From NCBI GenBank assembly GCA_016715885.1, contig JADJXL010000019.1, forward strand, positions 62,001 to 126,000: a DNA stretch of 64,000 bases. Reading direction: 5' to 3'. The translations under genes and the position numbers were made by a program. The DNA comes from Polyangiaceae bacterium. GTDB taxonomy: Bacteria; Myxococcota_A; Polyangia; Polyangiales; Polyangiaceae. The notes below the pieces were generated by a model that did not search any database, had not been told where the DNA came from, and saw nothing but the letters and a program-made list of their open reading frames with translations. Below are positions 42,881 to 50,390 of the stretch, piece after piece. The stretch's first letter is position 1; each line of letters starts with the position of its first letter.

Positions 42881-43741
42881 ATGAGCGTGAAAGCTCGAAG
42901 CGTTACCATTCCCCTTACTTTATTTGCACTTCATGCAACGGGTTGTGCTCCTGCCTTGTCGAGCATGCAGCCGGCCCACGTGGCTCCCAAACATCACGCA
43001 CAAGCCGAATTCGGGATGGATGTATCCATTCCCACAGGCATCATCACGGACGCCATCGATGCTGCCGACACGCTCATTGATGCTGCCGGTGAACGTGAGC
43101 TTACGGACGACGAGGTCAATCAGCTTTATCGAGCGGCCTCGGCAACCGTGCTCAATCCCCCCTCGGCGACGCCTCACGTAGGCATTGGTTTCACGGTCAT
43201 CGACAACCTCGAGGTGTCGCTGCGGTACGCGACGAATCAGTTGCGTCTTGGCGGACGCTATCAATTTCTACAGAAAGACAAGCACAACATCGACGCCACG
43301 GTGGGATTGGGCTTAGGTTATTATGCGCTTCCGATACCGCTTGGAGATCTGTTCGATCCAATTCTGAAGCTCGACGATTTCTCGCGTTTTCAGATTGACG
43401 TGCCGCTCGTCTTCGGTACGCGAGGCAACTGGTATCGCGTTTGGGGTGGACCACGGTTCATGTACACGCGGTTCAGTACGGAGCTGACGCTCGACATTCT
43501 TCCCATTCCCGGCGTTTCGGCGGGCCGGGCCGAGCTTGCGTCGTTTGGGGGCAATGGGTTTTACGTGGGAGCGCAGGGTGGCGTCGCCGTGGGGTACAAG
43601 TACGTATTTCTCGCGTTCGAGCTCACGGTCGTGCGCCTCATCATGAACGGCGACCTCGTTGTGCTCGGGAAAAACATTGCCAATTTCGATTTGGGCAGCA
43701 ACATCGTCTATCCGGCCATTGGCCTCATGGGCGAATTCTAA
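42881..43741 (+). CDS. Putative lipoprotein with beta-barrel-like domain
   Basis: 286 residues. The signal peptide ends in the lipobox LHATGC, so it is probably lipidated. The mature protein has a helical stretch (TDAIDAADTLIDAAGERELT) and then about ten alternating strands (NLEVSLRYATNQLRLGGRYQ, TVGLGLGYYALPIP, GFYVGAQGGVAVGYKYVFLA) ending in a Phe (IGLMGEF), the usual barrel terminus. No named family was recognised. It follows the Roadblock-like gene by 57 bases and the GST gene follows after 19 bases, so the three may form one operon. Confidence 0.75.
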   Translation: MSVKARSVTIPLTLFALHATGCAPALSSMQPAHVAPKHHAQAEFGMDVSIPTGIITDAIDAADTLIDAAGERELTDDEVNQLYRAASATVLNPPSATPHVGIGFTVIDNLEVSLRYATNQLRLGGRYQFLQKDKHNIDATVGLGLGYYALPIPLGDLFDPILKLDDFSRFQIDVPLVFGTRGNWYRVWGGPRFMYTRFSTELTLDILPIPGVSAGRAELASFGGNGFYVGAQGGVAVGYKYVFLAFELTVVRLIMNGDLVVLGKNIANFDLGSNIVYPAIGLMGEF

Positions 43742-43760
43742 CGGACGAGGGACCACAACG

Positions 43761-44462
43761 ATGATCGATCTCTACTACTGGCCCACACCCAATGGGCGCA
43801 AAGTTTCCATCATGCTCGAGGAAGTGGCGCTGCCTTATCGGGTGGTTGCTGTCGACATCGGGCGAGGTGACCAGTTCAAGCCTGAATTTCTCGCCATCAG
43901 TCCGAACAACCGCATGCCGGCCATCGTCGACCACGAACCGCTCGGCGGGGGCGCGCCCATCAGCGTATTCGAGTCTGGCGCGATCCTCCTCTATCTCGCC
44001 GAAAAAACCGGCCAATTCATGCCTCGGGATACCCGCGGGAAGTACGAAGTCACCCAATGGCTCATGTGGCAAATGGGGGGCCTTGGGCCCATGGCCGGAC
44101 AAGCCCACCATTTTCGCGAGTATGCACCGGAAAAAATTCCTTATGGAATCGACCGGTACACGAACGAAGTGAATCGTCTCTACGGCGTCATGGATCGACG
44201 TTTGACCGATCGCGAATACCTCGCAGGTGATTATTCGATTGCGGACATGGCTGCGTGGCCGTGGGTCGTACCGTGGAAAACCCAAGGGCAGAACATGGAC
44301 GATTTTCCGCATTTGAAACGGTGGTTCGATGCCATTGCAGCTCGGCCAGCCGTCGAGCGAGGTCGAGCGGTGGGGCGCGAATTACCGCGCAAAACCGCCA
44401 TGGACGACGAGGCCCGCAAAGTTCTATTCGGCCAAACGGCCGCGGTACTTCGCGGCCGTTGA
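43761..44462 (+). CDS. Glutathione S-transferase (YghU/YfcG-like)
   Basis: 233 residues from the ATG at 43761 (GAGGGA upstream). The thioredoxin-like N-terminal domain has IDLYYWPTPNGRKVSIMLEE, the cis-Pro region NNRMPAIVD, and FESGAILLYLAEKTGQF (the Glu-Ser glutathione site). The helical C-terminal domain has YLAGDYSIADMAAWPWVVPW. The PTPNGRKVSIMLEE start is the hallmark of the YghU/YfcG/Ure2p-like branch with disulfide-bond reductase or organic-peroxide activity. The longer frame starting at 43659 overlaps the preceding gene and is rejected. Confidence 0.92.
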   Translation: MIDLYYWPTPNGRKVSIMLEEVALPYRVVAVDIGRGDQFKPEFLAISPNNRMPAIVDHEPLGGGAPISVFESGAILLYLAEKTGQFMPRDTRGKYEVTQWLMWQMGGLGPMAGQAHHFREYAPEKIPYGIDRYTNEVNRLYGVMDRRLTDREYLAGDYSIADMAAWPWVVPWKTQGQNMDDFPHLKRWFDAIAARPAVERGRAVGRELPRKTAMDDEARKVLFGQTAAVLRGR

Positions 44463-44495
44463 CCCTACGATTCTAACCCCTTGGCTCCAGTCTGT

Positions 44496-44640
44496 TCTCG
44501 GGGGGTATGGGGCAAGCGATGAACTGGTATCGAGGTCGAAGCCCGAATTTTTCGGCGCTCGCGAGGGGCCCCGCTGTTTGAGCCCGCGAAGCGGGCGAGT
44601 TCGGGGAACGCGAGTGCCGGAAAAACGGGCTTCGACCGAG
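44496..44640 (+). terminator. Long inverted repeat between convergent genes; possible diverged repeat family member
   Basis: Arms of about 29 bases are related as GGTCGAAGCCCG...GCTCGCG (from 44534) and CGCGAG...CGGGCTTCGACC (to 44636), with a few mismatches, enclosing a smaller GCCCGCgaaGCGGGC hairpin. It sits between GST (stop 44462) and the metalloprotease gene (stop 44646), so it is a likely bidirectional terminator. The leading TCGGGGGGTATGGGGC (44499-44514) is shared with copies A and B of the dispersed repeat; the rest is different. Confidence 0.55.
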
Positions 44641-44645
44641 AGCTT

Positions 44646-45905
44646 TCAAGGAGTCGTGTAGTTCGCCGTGACGTTGAACTGACCGTACTTGTACCCGCGA
44701 ACCATCATGAACGCTTGCTTTACGCCGGTGGGTACCGTCAATGTGCACTTCTCGTTCGGCCCCGTCTTGTACGGGCGGCAATGCCACGCATACTTCGTCG
44801 GCTGCGTGCCAAATCGCACGTAAAGGTCGGGATCTCCGCTGCCCGTCATCGTGGCTTCGAACGATGTTCCTTCCACCACGTCGACTGGCTCGAGCTGCAC
44901 CATTTCGTATTTCAGGACGGTTCCATTCCACGTGGCCGTCATCGGCGTACCCTCGACCGGCTCTCCCGGGCCACCGCCGGCACCGCCAGCACCACCGCCA
45001 CCGGCACCGCCAGCACCGCCAGCACCACCGCCACCGGCACCGCCAGCACCGCCGCCACCACCACCTCCTCCGGGCTCACCGTACAACAGCACGGCGCCGT
45101 CGATGTCTTTTTGGGTAAGGCTCAGCGTCTTGTCTCCCGTGCCATTGCATTGAGGGTAATGCATTACGGATTTTGAATCGTAAGGCGTGAGCGCTCGCCA
45201 CTGGTTGTCCTCGAAGCACGTGCCAGCTTCAGGCCTCGTGTGCTCGTGCCGGAAACCGAGCACATGGCCTAGCTCGTGACGCAAAACGCCGGTCACCGTC
45301 GGGTTGCCATTCGATTGAAACGCACTCGTACTGATGAGGATGTTTCGCGAGGAACGCGAATCGCCGGGGAAGAACGCCCGCGCGAGATACCCGCCGCTGC
45401 TCGTCGGTCGCACGTCGAAGAGCACGTTCTGGTTGCTCGCGGTGCAATTCGAGTCTTGCGCAGTCACGTGCGTGAAATTGACGTTCGTCACCTGTTCCCA
45501 CGCCGCCGTCGCTTGTTCCATGGCCGTGACCGCGGCCTGGTATCGCGTGCCAAACGTATTACTCACGCAATACGTGAGTTGCATCTTTTGCGTGTCGTTC
45601 CATTTCGCATCTTGGCCTCCGGGTCGATGCACGATGAGCGCCCCCTGACGTACGTGCTGTTCGTAAAACTCTTCGAGCTTCTTGATGTCGTCGATGGGGG
45701 TATCCCCGTCGACAATATAGATTCCCGTATCCGGCTCGCGGAATGTCCGCGCCTCGAACTCTTCGAAGCTCATTGCCGTCTCGCCAACGTTTTCACTCCA
45801 ATTGCCCGAATCTACGCATCCCGAAAGAACCGCAACGAGCAAGAAGGGAACCGTTTTACCGAGTTGGCTTACGAATCCGTTCGTCTTCGAGGAAATAGCG
45901 CTCAT
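44646..45905 (-). CDS. Zinc metalloprotease lipoprotein with Gly-rich linker and pre-peptidase C-terminal domain
   Basis: 419 residues. The lipobox LSGC gives Cys30. The metzincin catalytic site is HELGHVLGFRHEH (210-222) with a Met-turn SVMHYPQ (Met248), so it is a matrixin/astacin-like protease probably anchored to the outer membrane. Residues 279-313 are almost only Gly and Ala. The last 100 residues form a PPC-type beta sandwich (FEATMTGSGDPDLYVRFGTQ, CTLTVPTGVKQAFMMVRGYK). The ATG at 45905 is preceded by GGGAGG. The frame upstream of it lacks family features. The 45906-46473 region upstream is non-coding. Confidence 0.92.
   Translation of the reverse strand: MSAISSKTNGFVSQLGKTVPFLLVAVLSGCVDSGNWSENVGETAMSFEEFEARTFREPDTGIYIVDGDTPIDDIKKLEEFYEQHVRQGALIVHRPGGQDAKWNDTQKMQLTYCVSNTFGTRYQAAVTAMEQATAAWEQVTNVNFTHVTAQDSNCTASNQNVLFDVRPTSSGGYLARAFFPGDSRSSRNILISTSAFQSNGNPTVTGVLRHELGHVLGFRHEHTRPEAGTCFEDNQWRALTPYDSKSVMHYPQCNGTGDKTLSLTQKDIDGAVLLYGEPGGGGGGGGAGGAGGGGAGGAGGAGGGGAGGAGGGPGEPVEGTPMTATWNGTVLKYEMVQLEPVDVVEGTSFEATMTGSGDPDLYVRFGTQPTKYAWHCRPYKTGPNEKCTLTVPTGVKQAFMMVRGYKYGQFNVTANYTTP
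44971..45071 (-). repeat. In-gene Gly/Ala codon repeat (interdomain linker)
   Basis: Tandem, imperfect blocks such as CCACCGGCACCGCCAGCACC repeat several times within the metalloprotease gene and encode the Gly-Gly-Ala-Gly linker between the catalytic and C-terminal domains. Length may vary between strains through slippage. It is not a CRISPR array. Confidence 0.85.
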
Positions 45906-46473
45906 CCTTCTACCTCCCAGGCGCATTGGCCCAGCGAGAAGTTCGAGGGGGCCCGTTTCGAGCACCGGTTTGGCGCGTCCAAACGATGCTACATGCTGCC
46001 GGCCGGGCACCTCGAATCGTGCCGCCTCATGAAGACAAACCATTTTCGTTCCGTCAATCCCCTGCGCACGAATTTCGCGTGTCAAGCGCGCGGGCGATCT
46101 CCAGCACGAATTTGTTGCGCATCGGAATGTTTTACCCGGACGAACTTTTGATTGAATCGCGAAAAGACAAGAATGGATTGTCGTGTCGTAACCAAAACGT
46201 GTGTGGTGGATGTCGATGGGGCGCTAAAACCCTTCATCGGCAGCATGGTTTGGCACCATCGACAGTCAATAACCAGGTGTGTCGCATTCTTCGATTTCGT
46301 CGAACGAGTGACAAACGGCACGCGTTTGCCGCAGAACACACCGCGCTCCAAGTGTTCCCTGTATCTATCGTTCAACCCCACTAGAACGTAACGATACGTA
46401 TCGTACACTCATCCGCCAAATAGATGATCGCAAGAGCGCGGGCTCCGAGCGCGGGGCGGAAACCTTGCGAGCG
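45906..46473. other. Non-coding region of about 570 bases upstream of the metalloprotease gene
   Basis: It lies between the stop of the SGNH-hydrolase gene (46474) and the start of the metalloprotease gene. It is visibly richer in A+T than its neighbours, and its open frames (for example 46152-46391) show no protein-like pattern. It contains the 14-bp palindrome at 46391-46404. It may be a regulatory region or the remains of a degraded gene; no tRNA was seen. Confidence 0.4.
46391..46404. promoter_or_regulatory. 14-bp perfect palindrome, candidate operator
   Basis: ACGATACGTATCGT is a perfect 14-bp palindrome in the AT-richer intergenic stretch, about 70 bases past the SGNH gene stop. Such sequences often bind dimeric repressors, but its distance from the metalloprotease start (about 490 bases) is large. 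Confidence 0.3.
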
Positions 46474-47319
46474 TCAATGACGAGGAGCTTGCTGATTCAT
46501 TCTGCGCAGCTCGGCGAGCACCCACCTGGCCGTCTCCTCCGCGCCCCCGCCATCGAAATGAAGACCATCGGGCCTGATGGGTTTTCCTTCGCTCTCTAGG
46601 TTGCACGCCACAGTCGGGCACACGTGATTCATCAAATCCAAGACGTCGTATTTGCCTTCTTGCGCGCTATCAACGAGCACTTCATTAAAACAGTCGACCC
46701 GAGCGAGCACGTTGCTGTGACGCCAATGTTTGACGGGGTAGGGGACGCGCGTGATTACGATGTGCCCCGCGTGGGCGCCCATGGCCCGCGTCAACTCGAA
46801 AAGCCGTTTTTCGTAGGCATTGCGAAATGAAACGCTGCACGCTTCTTTGCTGAAAAATCCGCCGCCCATCACGATCAACGTCACGTCCGGCCGAAGCTCG
46901 GCAACGTCGCTCGCCCAATCCTCGGAACAACTCGAGCTCATCAATCGTTTGCCGTTCTCGATGTATGGCGCAGGCGCGAACATGGAACAATTCCCAACAC
47001 CTCGTTCCGCGACGAACGCTTGGGCTTCGTCTTGTCTGTAGCGCATCGCCAGCCCCAAAAACTTGGCGACCGAATCACCCACGACGAGAATTCGTATCGT
47101 ACCTGGAGGTAGTTCTTCGCGCGGAGGCAAATCTTTTACTTTGACGGAAAACGGCGTGGGCCACGCGCGCCGAGGTGCATCTGGTTCGGAGGGTGGCGCA
47201 GCGGTCGGCGCTCGAGGCGTTTGCATGGGCGCTGGCGATCGCCGAGCCAGCACGATGCCAGCGGCCGCGAGAGCGAGCAGCACGAATGCAAGCAGAACAG
47301 CGGGACCTTTGCGTGACAT
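46474..47319 (-). CDS. Membrane-anchored SGNH/GDSL-type hydrolase
   Basis: 281 residues. An N-terminal hydrophobic helix (about 6-25) serves as signal anchor. A Pro/Ala-rich spacer follows. The SGNH domain starts with TIRILVVGDSVAKFLGLAMR (nucleophile Ser83), continues with TLIVMGGGFFS and ITRVPYP, and ends with IRPDGLHFDGGGAEETARWV, where Asp and His complete the triad. Such domains de-acylate or acylate envelope polysaccharides; the exact substrate is unknown. It is divergent from the lipoprotein gene at 47478 across 158 bases. Confidence 0.85.
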   Translation of the reverse strand: MSRKGPAVLLAFVLLALAAAGIVLARRSPAPMQTPRAPTAAPPSEPDAPRRAWPTPFSVKVKDLPPREELPPGTIRILVVGDSVAKFLGLAMRYRQDEAQAFVAERGVGNCSMFAPAPYIENGKRLMSSSCSEDWASDVAELRPDVTLIVMGGGFFSKEACSVSFRNAYEKRLFELTRAMGAHAGHIVITRVPYPVKHWRHSNVLARVDCFNEVLVDSAQEGKYDVLDLMNHVCPTVACNLESEGKPIRPDGLHFDGGGAEETARWVLAELRRMNQQAPRH

Positions 47320-47448
47320 CGCGGAAGCGGAGCGGTATGGTGTTTGAGAATGCAGCTTCTGGCAAAGAAAAAAGCACGCGCAGGGCGTTCGGACATTCTA
47401 TGACCATGGCTTGGAAGAAGTTCATCCGTCTCGCGGGAGACGTGCTAC

Positions 47449-47465
47449 TTCGAATGATATTCGAA
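47449..47465 (+). promoter_or_regulatory. Inverted repeat abutting the ribosome-binding site of a lipoprotein gene
   Basis: TTCGAAT-gat-ATTCGAA has perfect 7-bp arms and a 3-base centre. Its right arm overlaps the first bases of the AAAGGAG Shine-Dalgarno (47464-47470) for the ATG at 47478. As DNA it could be an operator; as RNA a hairpin would block the ribosome-binding site. Confidence 0.4.
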
Positions 47466-47477
47466 AGGAGCCCACCG

Positions 47478-48611
47478 ATGTTGAACATGGTCCGTCATGG
47501 CGTGGTTTTGGGGTTTGCATGCACGCTCTTCGCGTGTGGTGCGGGAGGCGCCCCTGACGAGCAAACCCAAGAGGAAGACATCGCCGAATACGACAACCTC
47601 CAAAAGAGCCTCGAAGACAAACGCGCTGTGTTCGTCGATACGCCAGCGCAAGATTTTTTTGCGGCTGGAAATACCCTTTATTGGGTCGAAGTCGGCGGTG
47701 GCAATCCACTTCTGCGCGGCTTCGACGATTCCAAAAAAATTCGCACCGATTACACGTTCAAAGTGTATCTCACGGGGCCCGGAACGCCGAATCCGGTCGA
47801 CACGATCAATTATGAAGCGTCGGCCGCCGTGGTCGCGTCCATGAACGAGCTCGACGGGGCAAATGTGTATGAAGCAGGATCGCCTGAAAAACTGCTCGGC
47901 ACATTGCCGCTCCCCGCGCCGCCCTTCGGCCAACGGTGGTGGGCGTATTCGGTGACGGGAAATGAGCTTTTCGTGGTGGTGATCGACGGCAATTCGAATA
48001 AACACGTCCTGCAAAAATGGACGCCGGGCCAAGGAACCCCCACGACCATCTTGGCGCTCGACGATCTCATCGCGCCCAATGTGATGGGAGAATTCCACGA
48101 TTTTGCGGTCGACGGCACGACGCTCATCTTCGACGAGGGGTTTCGCATTTGGATGGCCGACCTCGGAGACGCCAAAGCGAAATGGGTGAAGAACGATCAG
48201 CAGGTTGGGAGTGCAAACTTCTATGCAGGGGGCGCCGTCTATTCACAAGGAAAAACGTTTTTCCGGTACGATATGGCGTCGGACTCGCGCGAGGACATCA
48301 CGGACAAGATCAAAGCGGGTTACTCGATGAACAAGACGTTTGCCCAAATTCATCACCCGGACGGCAATGGAGGCTGGTGCAAATTCAAGAACAAAGTCGT
48401 CTACCATGGCAGCTACGGCATCTTCGCGTACGACATGGCCACGGAAAAAGTCACGCCTCTCTTGCTCGATGCGCGTGACAACAGCGTCGTGTATCGTGAT
48501 TGCGCTGCCGTCGATACCGGCACGTTGTTCGTCAAGGGTCTCCTCAGCAAGAGCGGAGCCATCGGCGCCGATGGTCCAACGTATTCGCTCGCGGCGGCAA
48601 ACTTGCTATAA
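47478..48611 (+). CDS. Putative lipoprotein with propeller-like repeats
   Basis: 377 residues. The ATG at 47478 has an excellent AAAGGAG eight bases upstream; the longer frame to 47175 is rejected. The signal peptide ends in a lipobox (TLFACGAGG). The mature part has repeated short strands with aromatic/Gly turns (AGNTLYWVEVGGGNPLLRGF, VDGTTLIFDEGFRIWMADL, YAGGAVYSQGKTFFRYDMA), as in beta-propeller proteins. No enzyme motif was seen. It ends 27 bases from the convergent adenylation-enzyme gene. Confidence 0.78.
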   Translation: MLNMVRHGVVLGFACTLFACGAGGAPDEQTQEEDIAEYDNLQKSLEDKRAVFVDTPAQDFFAAGNTLYWVEVGGGNPLLRGFDDSKKIRTDYTFKVYLTGPGTPNPVDTINYEASAAVVASMNELDGANVYEAGSPEKLLGTLPLPAPPFGQRWWAYSVTGNELFVVVIDGNSNKHVLQKWTPGQGTPTTILALDDLIAPNVMGEFHDFAVDGTTLIFDEGFRIWMADLGDAKAKWVKNDQQVGSANFYAGGAVYSQGKTFFRYDMASDSREDITDKIKAGYSMNKTFAQIHHPDGNGGWCKFKNKVVYHGSYGIFAYDMATEKVTPLLLDARDNSVVYRDCAAVDTGTLFVKGLLSKSGAIGADGPTYSLAAANLL

Positions 48612-48638
48612 CGGACATCCGGAGCCGGTCGCGTTCTT

Positions 48639-50123
48639 CTACCTCGCCCCCACGCTCCTCAGCGCCCCATAATCCGTTTTGCCCGTCACCGTGCGCGGTA
48701 GTTCGTCCAGACAGACCACTCGCTCCGGAACCATGTACGCTGGCAACAGCTCCGCCAAAAAACCACGCAATGCCCGTTCGTCCACGTCTTCACGTACCGC
48801 GACGAACGCTCGCAACGTTTTTCCCATGCGCGGATCGTCCACCGCCAAGACCGCCGCCTGTCGCACCGCAGAATGCCTTTCCAGCGCCGCTTCCACTTCC
48901 CCAGGCTCCACGCGATACCCGCGAATCTTCACCATCCGGTCAATGCGACCGCGAAAATAATAATAACCGTCCGCCTCGAGCTCGACCCGATCCCCCGTCG
49001 CGTACGGCCCACCACCCACCGTGGTTCGTCCCTCCACAACCAATTCGCCAATCCCCGCACCCTCGACATCGCGCGTCCTATCCCCCTCCACCACCAGCTT
49101 GCATCGCGCATACGGGCAAGCCACTCCAATCGGCGTCTCTTGCTCCCCGTCGAGTTTGTCGCGGTTGACCTCGTAATACGTGCACACGTTCGTCTCGGTC
49201 GGCCCGTACAAATTCCACAATCGACTCGACGGCACCTTGGCCGCAAACGTCGCCAGCTCCCGCGGCGGAAATACTTCACCCGCAAACAAAATCGCTCGTG
49301 GCGCAGGATACAGATGTTCGCCCGCTCCACACGCCGCCGAAAGCTTCATGAACATGCTCGGCACGCCATACACCACCGTCGGTTCGAGCGTCGTCATGGC
49401 GGCCCGTAACGACCGCCCAGTCGCCAAGTCTCGTCGCGACATCACGCACAACGTCGCCCCTGCGCGGAACGTCGCAACGTGATCGAACCACGCCAAGTCG
49501 AACACCAGCTCGGCCACCCGCAGCACCCGATCACCCTCGGACAAACCAACGAGATCGTTCATGAATCCGGTGAACGCATCGAGGCCGTCCCACGTGATCG
49601 GCACCGGCTTCGGTCCTCCCGTCGTGCCCGACGTGTGCAAAATGCAAGCAAGCATCGGATCGATCGCAGCATTCGTCGAAGTCGTTTCGCCTCGAGCCGT
49701 GTCCACGATCCGCCCCGACGCATCGACACACACGCGCGCGATCGTCCGCCCCGCATGTGCACTCGCGGCCTCCACGAGCGCTCGCGCAGGTTCGTCATGA
49801 ACAACCACACGCACGCCGCCTGCCCGCATGATCGCGCCCCATCGAGCCGCCGGCGCCGATGCATCGAGCGGCACCACGACAGCTCCATGCAGCGCAATGC
49901 CCACGAGCCCCACGGCTTCGTCCAGCGCCCGCCCCGCCGACACCAGCCCCACAGGCTCACCCGCCGCGATCCGCAGCGTTTCCAGCGCGTCCGCGACACA
50001 TCGAGCACGCTCGCCGAGTTTGCGGTACGTCATCGAGTCTGTCTTGCCAAACAGCGCGACCCGATCCCCATGTCCTGCGAACAAGCCCGCTTCGAGGCGA
50101 AACGGTTTGTCCCGTCCGCTCAT
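48639..50123 (-). CDS. Stand-alone adenylation enzyme (amino-acid:carrier-protein ligase type)
   Basis: 494 residues, ANL superfamily. Core motifs: A3 HTSGTTGGPKPVPI (163-176), A5 LYGPTETN (305-312), A7 YATGDRVE, A8 GRIDRMVKIRGYRVEPGEVE (392-411) and the A10 catalytic Lys in TVTGKTDYGAL (Lys482). The substrate pocket carries VFDLAWFDHV, where Asp209 matches the Asp that binds the amino group in amino-acid adenylation domains. It therefore likely activates an amino acid as AMP ester and loads it onto the adjacent carrier protein. Its start overlaps the carrier-protein stop by four bases. There is no condensation or thioesterase domain. Confidence 0.9.
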   Translation of the reverse strand: MSGRDKPFRLEAGLFAGHGDRVALFGKTDSMTYRKLGERARCVADALETLRIAAGEPVGLVSAGRALDEAVGLVGIALHGAVVVPLDASAPAARWGAIMRAGGVRVVVHDEPARALVEAASAHAGRTIARVCVDASGRIVDTARGETTSTNAAIDPMLACILHTSGTTGGPKPVPITWDGLDAFTGFMNDLVGLSEGDRVLRVAELVFDLAWFDHVATFRAGATLCVMSRRDLATGRSLRAAMTTLEPTVVYGVPSMFMKLSAACGAGEHLYPAPRAILFAGEVFPPRELATFAAKVPSSRLWNLYGPTETNVCTYYEVNRDKLDGEQETPIGVACPYARCKLVVEGDRTRDVEGAGIGELVVEGRTTVGGGPYATGDRVELEADGYYYFRGRIDRMVKIRGYRVEPGEVEAALERHSAVRQAAVLAVDDPRMGKTLRAFVAVREDVDERALRGFLAELLPAYMVPERVVCLDELPRTVTGKTDYGALRSVGAR

Positions 50124-50383
50124 CGCTGCGTCTTGCCGACGTAGCCGTGGACGAACCGAGCCATCGATGCGATCGTCGCGATCTCGTCGATCACCACGTC
50201 CTGATCCGGGATCGCCGCTCCAAACCGCTGTTCGACGAACACCAAGACACGCGACAAGGACAGCGAGTCGAAGCCTGCATCGAACAGATCCACGTCTCGA
50301 CCGAGGGGCTCTTTGCGTAGCAGTACGTCTTTCGTGACAAACTCCGAAAGAGCCGCCTCCACCGCTTCGATGCTCGGGATCAT
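50120..50383 (-). CDS. Acyl/peptidyl carrier protein
   Basis: 87 residues. A four-helix carrier protein with the phosphopantetheine site DAGFDSLSLSR, Ser40. It follows the family pattern LFDAGFDSLS and continues with VFVEQRFGAAIPDQD. It is not the fatty-acid AcpP. It lies between the CBS-type enzyme gene (8-base gap) and the adenylation enzyme gene (four-base overlap), so all three are translated from one transcript, and it is probably charged by the adenylation enzyme. Confidence 0.9.
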   Translation of the reverse strand: MIPSIEAVEAALSEFVTKDVLLRKEPLGRDVDLFDAGFDSLSLSRVLVFVEQRFGAAIPDQDVVIDEIATIASMARFVHGYVGKTQR

Positions 50384-50390
50384 CGTCGCC

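Noticed and set aside
43659..43760. Upstream extension of the GST frame
   Set aside because: It overlaps the 3' end of the preceding lipoprotein gene, while the ATG at 43761 has a Shine-Dalgarno and fits the family start.
44971..45071. Short tandem repeats resembling a CRISPR or satellite
   Set aside because: Units are short, contiguous and in frame; they encode the Gly/Ala linker of the metalloprotease.
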